Positions 27,288 through 35,434 of a stretch of DNA of 64,000 nt are shown piece after piece. Source of the DNA: Rhizobium sp. CCGE531. GTDB lineage: Bacteria > Pseudomonadota > Alphaproteobacteria > Rhizobiales > Rhizobiaceae. The notes under the pieces were generated by a model. It did not search any database. It was not told the origin of the DNA and saw nothing but the letters and a program-made list of their open reading frames with translations. The stretch is taken from assembly GCF_003627795.1 (NCBI RefSeq), contig NZ_CP032685.1:930001-994000 (forward strand), read 5' to 3'. The position numbers and the translations under genes are program-made. Position 1 is the stretch's first letter; each line of letters opens with the position of its first letter.

Positions 27288-27565
27288 TCGATCACCTCCC
27301 CGCGCATCAGGAATTTCGCAAGGGCAACGGTTGCGACAAAGCCGAGCATGCCGATGACGAGCGCCGCCTCGAAATAGACGACACGCCCGGTGCCGATGCC
27401 GAAGGTCAGAAGCAGCAGCATGGCGTTCACATAAAGTGTGTCGAGCGCGATGATGCGATCCTGCGCGCGCGGTCCGCGAAACATGCGAATGGAAGCAATC
27501 GCCATCGCCGCCACGATCATCAACTGCGCAGCCGCGACGGATATCTGGATGATCATGGCGCTCAT
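27284..27565 (-). CDS. phaF: Cation/proton antiporter subunit F (PhaF/MnhF)
   Basis: 93 residues, three hydrophobic helices. The family mark RMFRGPRAQDRIIALDTLYV follows helix 1. The start at 27565 overlaps the phaE stop by 4 bases; the frame runs further upstream inside phaE and is not used. MnhF subunits are tied to Na+/K+ or bile-salt efflux in the Mrp complex. Confidence 0.93.
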   Translation of the reverse strand: MSAMIIQISVAAAQLMIVAAMAIASIRMFRGPRAQDRIIALDTLYVNAMLLLLTFGIGTGRVVYFEAALVIGMLGFVATVALAKFLMRGEVIE

Positions 27566-28038
27566 GCGAATATCTCCATCAGCAGGTTTTCGTAGCGATT
27601 GGCGACCATGTCGCGCCATTGCGCCTCATTTTCGAGATCGAGGACATGCAGCAGCACGGTGTTGTCATTGGAATCGTATTCCAGCCATGCGGAGCCTGGC
27701 GTGCTCGTCAGAATGATCGCTAGCAGCGCAAGCGAGATCTGATCGCGCACTCTAAGCTCAAGGACAACGAAGCCCGGATTTGTCTTGCGGGAGCGACCTC
27801 TCAAAATAATCCAGGCGACTTCTAGATTCGATTTCGCGACGTCGAAAACAACCCGGAAAAACAGTTTGGGCAGCAGATACCACTTCCGCAACCGCGGCGT
27901 TTCGGGCCGCAACGATGCCATACCCCAGGAGGCGAAAACAGCGACGATAATGCCGAGAACAAGCTGGCCAAACGTGAAGCCGTTCAGCAACAGCCACATC
28001 AGGATCAAGCTCAGCGCGAGAAGCGGATAAGGCAGCAT
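27562..28038 (-). CDS. phaE: Cation/proton antiporter subunit E (PhaE/MnhE)
   Basis: 158 residues: N-terminal helices (LLALSLILMWLLLNGFTFGQ) and the conserved cytoplasmic part FRVVFDVAKSNLEVAWIILR with LTSTPGSAWLE. The ATG at 28038 shares one base with the phaD stop (TGATG); a GTG directly before it is the alternative. It belongs to the six-protein Pha complex. Confidence 0.93.
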   Translation of the reverse strand: MLPYPLLALSLILMWLLLNGFTFGQLVLGIIVAVFASWGMASLRPETPRLRKWYLLPKLFFRVVFDVAKSNLEVAWIILRGRSRKTNPGFVVLELRVRDQISLALLAIILTSTPGSAWLEYDSNDNTVLLHVLDLENEAQWRDMVANRYENLLMEIFA

Positions 28039-29669
28039 CACAAGCCTCCCGCCTTGCTTGCTTCAACTGCAGCAGTTGCAGATACAATCACCGCATTGCG
28101 GACAGCATCGACATAGATACCGGGATCGCTGAGCGTGCGGATGGTCGCATCCATGTACCGCATGACAGGACCGGCCCAGATGGTCAAGGCAAGCGTCAAT
28201 GCAAGCAGACCCATGACAGGCAATATCTCGATGACAAGCACGCGCGGAACCGTGCCCTCAAGCGAACTCCAGAATGTGCGTATGCCGGCGCGCGTCATCG
28301 CAATCAGGGCGGCAATGCCCGAAAGGATGACGAGCAGGATCAGGGCCCAGACGGCGGCACTTGGCGGAATGCCGATCGCACCTGTTCCCATCATGGCCGA
28401 CAGCATGGCGAACTTGGCGACGAAGCCGGAAAGCGGCGGCAGGCCGGCGAGCAGGATGCCGCAAGCTGCGAAACAGATGCCGAGCATCGCCATGGTGCCG
28501 GGCATGGCCTCGCCATCGCCTTCCGTCTGCTCCTTTTCCTCGGCATCGCCATAGGCCTCCATCGTGACGGCGAGGACGCTCGCGCCTGCATCCTGTCCGC
28601 GCTCCACCAGCTCGATTAGCATGAAGAAGGCGCTGATCGTCAGTGTCGAACTCACAAGATACATCAGCGCTCCGGACGAAATGGAGCCATCATTGATGCC
28701 GATCACCATCAGCAGCGTGCCCGATGAGACGAGCACCGAAAAACCGGCCAGGCGGCCAAGCGCCTGTGACGCCAGGACGCCGACCGTTCCGAAGATCAGC
28801 GTTGCCATGCCGCCGTAAAGAAGCACGGTCGCGCCGAAGCCGGCGGACGGGCCAGCGCTGAACAGGAGCATCGTCAGCCGCAGGATGACATAGATGCCGA
28901 GCTTGCTGAGAATCGCGAATACGCCCGCAACCGGCGCCGAAGCCGCGCTATAGGCCGTCGGCAACCAGAAGCAGAGCGGCCACATGCCGGCCTTGATGAG
29001 GAAGGCAATGCCGAGCACGCCGGCGCCCGCCTGCATCAGCATGCGGCGATCGGCCGACATTTCCGGGATGCGCACGGCCAGATCCGCCATGTTCAGCGTT
29101 CCCGCCGTGCCGTAGATCAGGCTGACGCCAATGAGGAAGAGCAGCGCGGCCGCGAGGTTGACGGCAATGTAATGCATGCCCGCCTTGACGCGGAGCGGGC
29201 CGGAACCGTGCAGCAGGAGGCCGTAGGACGCCGCCAGCATGATCTCGAAGAAGACGAAGAGGTTGAAGAGATCGCCCGTCAGGAATGCGCCGTTCACGCC
29301 CATCAGCAGCAGCTGGAACATGGTGTGAAAATGCGCGCCGACCGCATGCCAGCGCGCCAGTGAGAATATCAGCGCGGCAACCGCGACGATGGATGTCAGC
29401 AGCAGCATGAGTGCCGAAAGCCCATCGAGCACGAGCACGATGCCAAAGGGCGCGCTCCAGTTTCCGAGCAGATAGGCACGCTCCTGGCCTGTCGATCCGC
29501 CTTCCGCGCGGAAGAGCGCAAGCGCAATGGCCACGAGCAGGACCGTGGCGGACAAGCTGATGAGCGCCTTCAGCGTCCGCGAGCGCTCGTCGATGAACAC
29601 GAGCAGCGCCCCGGCAATAAGCGGCACGAGGATCGGCGCGATGATGAGGTGGTGCGACCAGCCAGTCAT
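28038..29669 (-). CDS. phaD: Cation/proton antiporter subunit D (PhaD/MnhD)
   Basis: 543 residues, about 14 helices, of the NuoL/M/N-like proton-translocating family. The central signature KAGMWPLCFWLPTAYSAASA, then PVAGVFAILSKLGIYVILR, carries the conserved membrane lysines. GVNGAFLTGDLFNLFVFFEI is the MrpD-type helix with its conserved Glu. It overlaps phaC by 4 bases. A hydrophilic insert rich in Asp/Glu (AYGDAEEKEQTEGDGEAMPG) lies between late helices. Together with PhaAB it forms the ion-translocating core. Confidence 0.94.
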   Translation of the reverse strand: MTGWSHHLIIAPILVPLIAGALLVFIDERSRTLKALISLSATVLLVAIALALFRAEGGSTGQERAYLLGNWSAPFGIVLVLDGLSALMLLLTSIVAVAALIFSLARWHAVGAHFHTMFQLLLMGVNGAFLTGDLFNLFVFFEIMLAASYGLLLHGSGPLRVKAGMHYIAVNLAAALLFLIGVSLIYGTAGTLNMADLAVRIPEMSADRRMLMQAGAGVLGIAFLIKAGMWPLCFWLPTAYSAASAPVAGVFAILSKLGIYVILRLTMLLFSAGPSAGFGATVLLYGGMATLIFGTVGVLASQALGRLAGFSVLVSSGTLLMVIGINDGSISSGALMYLVSSTLTISAFFMLIELVERGQDAGASVLAVTMEAYGDAEEKEQTEGDGEAMPGTMAMLGICFAACGILLAGLPPLSGFVAKFAMLSAMMGTGAIGIPPSAAVWALILLVILSGIAALIAMTRAGIRTFWSSLEGTVPRVLVIEILPVMGLLALTLALTIWAGPVMRYMDATIRTLSDPGIYVDAVRNAVIVSATAAVEASKAGGL

Positions 29670-30004
29670 TTCCGATCGCTCCTTCCATCGACATGGTCCG
29701 TGCCGGTCAAGCCGCGCGAGGCAAGCAGAACGACGAGAAACAGAGCCGTCGTCGCAAAACCGATGACGATCGCCGTCAATACCAGAGCTTGCGGCACGGG
29801 GTCCGCCAGCGCATGCGTCGCGGTGCCGTCGCCGAGCAGCGGCGGCACATTCATCTTCACGCCGCCGACGCCGAAGATGAAGAGATTGACGGCATAGGAC
29901 AGCAGCGACAGCCCGATGATGACCTGATAGGTGCGCGGACGCAGGATCAGCCAGACACCGCAGGCCGTCATCACACCGATCGCGATGGACAAGATGAGTT
30001 CCAT
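29666..30004 (-). CDS. phaC: Cation/proton antiporter subunit C (PhaC/MnhC)
   Basis: 112 residues, NuoK-like, with three helices: MELILSIAIGVMTACGVWLI, QVIIGLSLLSYAVNLFIFGV and PQALVLTAIVIGFATTALFL. The ATG shares one base with the phaAB stop (TGATG), and its own stop overlaps phaD by 4 bases, so the operon is tightly coupled. Confidence 0.94.
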   Translation of the reverse strand: MELILSIAIGVMTACGVWLILRPRTYQVIIGLSLLSYAVNLFIFGVGGVKMNVPPLLGDGTATHALADPVPQALVLTAIVIGFATTALFLVVLLASRGLTGTDHVDGRSDRK

Positions 30005-32925
30005 CAATCCCCCTTTGCCTTGTCGGCATCGAGCGCGCGCAGGCGGTTGATGCGCAGCGACTGGTGCGCAAGGGCCACGAGGATCAGGACCGTGGAACCG
30101 ACGACCAGCAGGAAGACGCCGAGATCGAAGAGCAGTGCGCTTGCGGCCGGCACCTTGCCGATCAACGGCACGTCCAGATACTGGAAATGCGACGTGAGGA
30201 AGGGATAGCCGAAGAACCAGGCACCGATGCCGGTCGCGGTTGCGATCAGAAGCCCGGCTCCCATCCATCGCAGCGGCAGGATGCGGATGCGATCCTCGGC
30301 CCAGCGCGTGCCGCCGGCCAGATATTGCAGCAGGAAGCCGATCGAGAGCGTCAAGCCGGCCGAGAAGCCGCCGCCCGGAGCATCGTGTCCGCGCATGAAA
30401 ATATAGACGGACAGCGCGATCACGAAGGGGAACATCCATTGCATGATCACGGAGGGCACGAGCAGATAGTCGCGCACCGTGTCGCCGGCCGAACGCTCCG
30501 GCCGTTCCTCGTCGAAACGGTTCTGGATCTGCTGCTGCTCCGGCATCTCCATGCTGTCAGGCGCCGGGCGGAAACGACGCAGCAATGCGTAGACGGTCAA
30601 AGCGACGACGCCGAGGACGGCGATTTCGCCCAGAGTATCGAAGCCGCGGAAGTCGACCAGGATCACATTGACGACGTTGCGCCCGCCGCCCTTCGAATAG
30701 GCGTTTTCGAGGAAATAATTCGCGATGGCGTCAGGCACCGGCATGGTCATGACGGCATAGGAGACGAACATCATACCGACGCCGCAGACGACGGCCAGCG
30801 CCAGGTCGCGGAAGCGGCGGAAACGGGCCCGCAGATCAACGGTCTCATCGATCCCTTCCGTCCGCTTCGGCAGCCAGCGTAAGCCTAGCAGGATGAGAAC
30901 CGTCGTGACGATTTCGACGAGAAGCTGCGTGATGGCAAGATCAGGCGCGGAAAGCCAAATGAACGTCATGCAGACGATCAGGCCGACGCCGCCCAGCATC
31001 ACGAGCGCGACAAGCCGGTGATATTTGGCAAAGAAGGCGGTGCCGATCGCAAGGCAGATGCCGATCGCCCAGACGGAGGCAAAGACCGGATCGGCGCCCG
31101 AAAAGGCAAAATGCTTCGCCTCGAAGCCCGACAGATAAAGCGGCAGCAGGCCGGCCGCAAAGCCTGTCACCACCACCCAGCGAAGCTGCGGCTGCAGCTT
31201 GCGCGTGCCGATCCGCTTTTCGGCCGTTCTCGCCCAATGCCAGGAAACCTCCACCAGCACGCGCTCGAAGATGCGCTGCCCCTTCAGGCGGCGGAAAATG
31301 GGCGGCCCGTCGTCGCATCGCGACAGGTAATCCTTGAACACGAAGTAGAAGGCCGCTCCGCCGACCAATGCGATGATGCTCATGATGAGTGGCAGATTGA
31401 AACCGTGCCAGAGCGAGAGGCTGTATTGCGGCGTATCGGCATTCAGAACGCTGATGACGGCCGCCTGCAGGAAGGGCGCGACCGAAAGCGCCGGAACGAT
31501 GCCGACGACGAGGCAAACCACGACCAGGAGCTCGATCGGGAAGCGCATCCAGCGCGGCGGCTCATGCGGCTTGGCGATCGGCAGGTCGGTCGGCGCCTGC
31601 CCGAAGAAGACGGTCTGAATGAAGCGCAGCGAATAGGCGACGCTGAAGGCGCTTGCAAGCGTCGCCACATAGGGAAGCATGCGATCGAGAATGGAATCGG
31701 CATGGGTCTCAATGGCCTCGGCAAAGAACATTTCCTTCGACAGGAAGCCGTTGAGCAACGGAACGCCGGCCATGGCGGCACTCGCGACGATCGCGAGCGA
31801 TCCGGTGAACGGCAGGTAGCGGAACAAGCCGCTGAGCCGACGCATGTCGCGCGTGCCCGTCTCGTGATCGATGATGCCGGCGGCCATGAACAGCGATGCC
31901 TTGAACGTCGCATGGTTCAGCATGTGGAAGATGGCAGCGACGGTGGCAAGCGGGCTGCCGAGACTGAGCAAGGTCGTAATGAGGCCGAGATGGCTGATCG
32001 TCGAATAGGCGAGCAGCCCCTTGAGGTCCTGCTGGAACATCGCGAAATAGGCGCCTAGCAGAAGCGTTATGATCCCGCATGCGCCGACGATGTAAAACCA
32101 CTCGTTCGTACCGGCCAGAACCGGCCAGAAGCGCGCCAGCAGGAAGACGCCGGCCTTTACCAGCGTGGCGGAATGCAGGTAGGCCGAAACAGGCGTCGGC
32201 GCCGCCATGGCATTCGGAAGCCAGAAATGGAATGGGAACTGCGCGCTCTTCGTCAGCGCTCCCAGCAGGATCAGCACCAGTGCCGGCAAATAGAGCGGGT
32301 GGTTGCGGATAATATCGCCCGAGGCAAGGATCTTGTCCAGATCGTAACTGCCGACGATATGGCCAATCAGGATCAGTCCGATCAGCAGGCAGAAGCCCCC
32401 TATCCCGGTAATCGTCAGCGCCATGCGCGCGCCGTCACGGGCGGCGGCGCTATTGTGCCAATAGCTGATCAGCAGGAAGGAAAAGATGCTCGTCAGCTCC
32501 CAGAATATCGAGAGCAAAATGACATTGCCCGACAGCACGATGCCGAGCATCGCCCCCATGAAGGCGAGCAGGAAAGAGAAGAAGCGAGGAACCGAATCCT
32601 CTTCCGACATGTAGTAGCGGGCGTAGACGATGACGAGAAAACCGATCGCCGTAATGACGACCGAGAAGAGCCAGGCGAAACCATCCAGCCTGAGGCTGAA
32701 ATCGACCCCCAGCTGCGGCAGCCACTCGATGCTGTATCGCACCACGCCGCCATCCTTGACGGCGGGATAGAAGCCCACTGAAATCAGCAGCGCCAGAAAT
32801 GTGACCGCTCCGGCGATCGAGGCCGGACCGCGCCGCGACTGCGTGCGCAACAGGCAGACGGAAAGAAGACTTCCGATAAACGGCAGAGCCAAAAGTGCTA
32901 GAATGAAAACTGGCCCGCCGGTTAT
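30004..32925 (-). CDS. phaAB: Cation/proton antiporter fused subunit A+B (PhaAB)
   Basis: About 973 residues. Residues 1-780 are MrpA/NuoL-like: YYMSEEDSVPRFFSFLLAFM, TKSAQFPFHFWLPNAMAAPT, FLSKEMFFAEAIE. The C-terminal part carries an MnhB-type domain (MQWMFPFVIALSVYIFMRGH followed by DAPGGGFSAG), fused as in rhizobial PhaAB. The start is unresolved: no ATG, GTG or TTG lies in frame just before the first helix (PVFILALLALPFIGSLL). I placed it at an ATA codon (32925) behind an AAGGAA site; in-frame alternatives are TTG at 33030 or TTG at 32892, the latter removing half the first helix. The complex exchanges K+ or Na+ for protons and supports pH homeostasis. Confidence 0.88.
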   Translation of the reverse strand: MTGGPVFILALLALPFIGSLLSVCLLRTQSRRGPASIAGAVTFLALLISVGFYPAVKDGGVVRYSIEWLPQLGVDFSLRLDGFAWLFSVVITAIGFLVIVYARYYMSEEDSVPRFFSFLLAFMGAMLGIVLSGNVILLSIFWELTSIFSFLLISYWHNSAAARDGARMALTITGIGGFCLLIGLILIGHIVGSYDLDKILASGDIIRNHPLYLPALVLILLGALTKSAQFPFHFWLPNAMAAPTPVSAYLHSATLVKAGVFLLARFWPVLAGTNEWFYIVGACGIITLLLGAYFAMFQQDLKGLLAYSTISHLGLITTLLSLGSPLATVAAIFHMLNHATFKASLFMAAGIIDHETGTRDMRRLSGLFRYLPFTGSLAIVASAAMAGVPLLNGFLSKEMFFAEAIETHADSILDRMLPYVATLASAFSVAYSLRFIQTVFFGQAPTDLPIAKPHEPPRWMRFPIELLVVVCLVVGIVPALSVAPFLQAAVISVLNADTPQYSLSLWHGFNLPLIMSIIALVGGAAFYFVFKDYLSRCDDGPPIFRRLKGQRIFERVLVEVSWHWARTAEKRIGTRKLQPQLRWVVVTGFAAGLLPLYLSGFEAKHFAFSGADPVFASVWAIGICLAIGTAFFAKYHRLVALVMLGGVGLIVCMTFIWLSAPDLAITQLLVEIVTTVLILLGLRWLPKRTEGIDETVDLRARFRRFRDLALAVVCGVGMMFVSYAVMTMPVPDAIANYFLENAYSKGGGRNVVNVILVDFRGFDTLGEIAVLGVVALTVYALLRRFRPAPDSMEMPEQQQIQNRFDEERPERSAGDTVRDYLLVPSVIMQWMFPFVIALSVYIFMRGHDAPGGGFSAGLTLSIGFLLQYLAGGTRWAEDRIRILPLRWMGAGLLIATATGIGAWFFGYPFLTSHFQYLDVPLIGKVPAASALLFDLGVFLLVVGSTVLILVALAHQSLRINRLRALDADKAKGD

Positions 32926-33019
32926 CCCAAAACGTCGTTCCTTCGCTTGGCCGGATAACGTCAGACTGCTACGGCAGCAAAACCCCTGGAAATCCGGTGG
33001 ATTATGTCCTATATGATAG

Positions 33020-33033
33020 ATATTGCCCAATAT
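33020..33033. promoter_or_regulatory. Putative operator between pha operon and XRE gene
   Basis: ATATTG-CC-CAATAT is a perfect 6+2+6 palindrome in the divergent region between phaAB and the XRE gene, 32 bases before the chosen XRE start. Small XRE regulators often bind such sites to repress themselves. Confidence 0.5.
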
Positions 33034-33064
33034 GGGCAGCTTTAAACCCTGCGTCAAGGTTAAG

Positions 33065-33400
33065 ATGGCGATGATTTTGACACCAGCGCTCTGCCGGGCG
33101 GCCCGCGGCTTTCTCGATTGGACGCAAATGGACCTTGCGGACCGCTCTGGCGTGTCGCGCAGCACGATCCGCGACTATGAAGGTAATCGCCACAGCCTGC
33201 ATCGGGCAACGGAAGCGCAGCTGCGGTTGGCGCTCGAGACGGGAGGCATCGCCTTCTTCCGGATCGAAGGACACGAGATCGGCATCTGTACCAAGGCTCC
33301 CGCCACAGAGGCACCTGCGCCGACGCATACCGAAAGCTGCGAGATCCTGACCGCCTCCGGCGAGCGCGGCCAGACGTCCCCTCCGAAGGCAGGACAATAG
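33065..33400 (+). CDS. XRE-family helix-turn-helix regulator
   Basis: 111 residues. The HTH at 3-60 reads ILTPALCRAARGFLDWTQMD, LADRSGVSRSTIRDYEGNRH, followed by LRLALETGGIAFFRIEG, a layout common in small rhizobial XRE regulators. The last 40 residues are Pro/Thr-rich and probably disordered. The ATG at 33065 starts right before the domain; an ATG at 33023 would overlap the palindrome at 33020-33033. It diverges from the pha operon and may regulate it. Confidence 0.85.
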   Translation: MAMILTPALCRAARGFLDWTQMDLADRSGVSRSTIRDYEGNRHSLHRATEAQLRLALETGGIAFFRIEGHEIGICTKAPATEAPAPTHTESCEILTASGERGQTSPPKAGQ

Positions 33401-33652
33401 CGCCTGCCGCAGGGGCGAACATAGTTTTCGTCCGCAAGGAAGACATGAAGACGTCCGTGAGGCGCGCTGGACGAAAATGGCTGACGAGTTGCGGTTAGGA
33501 GTTCAGCGCGCTGTTGAGATCATGTAGCCCGACCATCGGCATCATGGGATCCGATTTCTATTCGGCATGTGCCCCCTGGGCCTGGCTGAGCCTTATTGCG
33601 AGCATTTGTCGCCCTGTTTCAAGGATGACGGACGGCCAGATGCTGCCGGATT

Positions 33653-33985
33653 CTACGGGCCGGCGCCGAAAAAAGCCAGCCGGGTAAGCTCCGTATAGTG
33701 CGATTCGGACACCATCAGAGCGACGAAGACAAGCACCAGGACTGGCGGAACCAGGATGGCGTAGATCAACGCCAGCCGTTCCCAGGCCATGTGCATAAAA
33801 ATGGCGACGATCAGCCCCGCCTTCAGGATCATGAACAGAAGGATCAGGGACCATCGGAGATAGCCCTGGATGCCGAGAAAGTCGACGAGGTAAGAGAAGG
33901 TGCTGAGGACGAAAAGCAGCCCCCAAACCACCATGTAGAGTTTTATCGGATGCTGCTGCCCGGAATGTGCCTGCGCCTGTGCCAT
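33653..33985 (-). CDS. Cytochrome c oxidase subunit IV (prokaryotic type)
   Basis: 110 residues, three helices: KLYMVVWGLLFVLSTFSYLV, SLILLFMILKAGLIVAIFMH and YAILVPPVLVLVFVALMVSE. The FMILKAGLIVAIFMHM motif is that of small bacterial heme-copper oxidase subunit IV proteins. It is the last gene of the oxidase operon, 9 bases after the coxP-like gene. It probably aids assembly or stability of the complex. Confidence 0.88.
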   Translation of the reverse strand: MAQAQAHSGQQHPIKLYMVVWGLLFVLSTFSYLVDFLGIQGYLRWSLILLFMILKAGLIVAIFMHMAWERLALIYAILVPPVLVLVFVALMVSESHYTELTRLAFFGAGP

Positions 33986-33994
33986 GTGCCATCC

Positions 33995-34720
33995 TCACCA
34001 CAGATAGAAGAATGCAAAGATGAATACCCAGACCAGATCGACGAAGTGCCAGTATAATCCCATGATCTCGACGATCTCATAATTGCCCTTGCGGCTGGTG
34101 AAAAACCCCCGCCTTTCCTGGTCGAAGTCTCCCCGCCACACCTTGCGTGCCATGATCAGCAGAAAAAGGACCCCGATCGAGACGTGGGTGCCGTGAAAGC
34201 CCGTGATCATGAAGAAGGACGAACCGAACTGCGCCGCTCCCCAGGGGTTTCCCCAGGGACGGACTCCTTCGGTGATCAGTTTGGTCCATTCGAATGCCTG
34301 CATGCCGACGAATGTCGCGCCGAGAGCCGCCGTCGCCAACATCAGCGCGGCGGTCTTGCGGCGATCATGGCGGTATCCGAAGTTGACGGCCATGGCCATC
34401 GTCCCGCTGCTGCTGATGAGGACGAAAGTCATGATGGCGATCAGGATCAGCGGGATTTCCTGGCCCCCGATCCTAAGCGCGAAGACCTCGCTGGGATTGG
34501 GCCAGGCGACGGTGGTCGACATGCGCGCCGTCATATAGGCCAGCAGAAAACAGCCGAAAATGAAGGTGTCGCTCAAGAGGAAGATCCACATCATCGCCTT
34601 GCCCCAGGAGACGTTCTTGAACGCCCGCTGGTCCGACGACAGATCAGCCGCGACGCCGCGCAGTCCTGCGGGCCGCAGAAGTGGTTCGTTTGCCGGTCTT
34701 TCTATGGTTTCGGTCATCAT
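33995..34720 (-). CDS. coxP: Cytochrome c oxidase subunit III-type protein (CoxP-like)
   Basis: 241 residues with a heme-copper oxidase subunit III fold: KAMMWIFLLSDTFIFGCFLL, GMQAFEWTKLITEGVRPWGN, the conserved FFMITGFHGTHVSIGVLFLL helix and YWHFVDLVWVFIFAFFYLW at the end. A GAGGAG site precedes the start. It follows a second subunit III-like gene, as in the coxMNOP operon of Bradyrhizobium japonicum; the symbol is by analogy of order and family. Confidence 0.85.
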   Translation of the reverse strand: MMTETIERPANEPLLRPAGLRGVAADLSSDQRAFKNVSWGKAMMWIFLLSDTFIFGCFLLAYMTARMSTTVAWPNPSEVFALRIGGQEIPLILIAIMTFVLISSSGTMAMAVNFGYRHDRRKTAALMLATAALGATFVGMQAFEWTKLITEGVRPWGNPWGAAQFGSSFFMITGFHGTHVSIGVLFLLIMARKVWRGDFDQERRGFFTSRKGNYEIVEIMGLYWHFVDLVWVFIFAFFYLW

Positions 34721-34729
34721 CGAAGCTCC

Positions 34730-35434
34730 TCAGGTGACCAATTGACGGCAGAGATCGACGAAACTGTTTGCCCAGCCGGCGAAGAGCGCAAAAAGGATCA
34801 GCCAGACAACGAGCATGAAATGCCAGTAGATGGCGCAGAGATCCACGCTCAGGCGAACTCTCGCCCGAGCGTTATTGTTCCGGGCGCGGAATGTCGTCCG
34901 TCCCAGCACGAGAAGCCCGCCCAGGATGTGCAGGCCGTGCAGTCCGGTGATCATGTAGAAGAAGCTGTTGGATGGATTGTCGGCGAGCACATAGCCTGCC
35001 GCAACCAGTTGCCGCCACGCCAAAACCTGCCCGACAAGGAAGAGAACGCCCAACGCAAACGCCACTGCAAGAGCTGTGTTCAGCATCTCGCTGTGGTTTA
35101 GACGGGCTTCGGTTTTCGCCCATTGCAGCGCGACGCTGCTGGCGGCAAGGGCGGCCGTATTCACCCAAAGCAGGCGTGGGATCGGAATGCTCCACCAGTC
35201 GGTGCCGCTGAGGCGGGTGAGATAGGCGCTGATGAGGAGCGTGAACAAGGCGCCGACGACGGCGAGAAAGATGCCGAGACCAACTTTCGCCGTGGTGGCC
35301 GACGATCCCCGCATGTCAGGCGCATCGCCTGCAAGGCTTGTTTCCAGCCAGGGTTTCGAGGTCAACCGCTGCCTCGTCATCCACCAGGCGATGATGCCGG
35401 CGATCCCTGCCATGAAGATCAGAATGGCGCTCAT
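34730..35434 (-). CDS. coxO: Cytochrome c oxidase subunit III-type protein (CoxO-like)
   Basis: 234 residues, seven predicted helices. It shares the subunit III core (FFYMITGLHGLHILGGLLVL, IYWHFMLVVWLILFALFAGW) but has a divergent N-terminus beginning MSAILIFMAGIAGIIAWWMT. Its ATG overlaps the subunit I stop by 4 bases. Two subunit III-like genes in tandem are the mark of coxMNOP-type operons. Confidence 0.85.
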   Translation of the reverse strand: MSAILIFMAGIAGIIAWWMTRQRLTSKPWLETSLAGDAPDMRGSSATTAKVGLGIFLAVVGALFTLLISAYLTRLSGTDWWSIPIPRLLWVNTAALAASSVALQWAKTEARLNHSEMLNTALAVAFALGVLFLVGQVLAWRQLVAAGYVLADNPSNSFFYMITGLHGLHILGGLLVLGRTTFRARNNNARARVRLSVDLCAIYWHFMLVVWLILFALFAGWANSFVDLCRQLVT

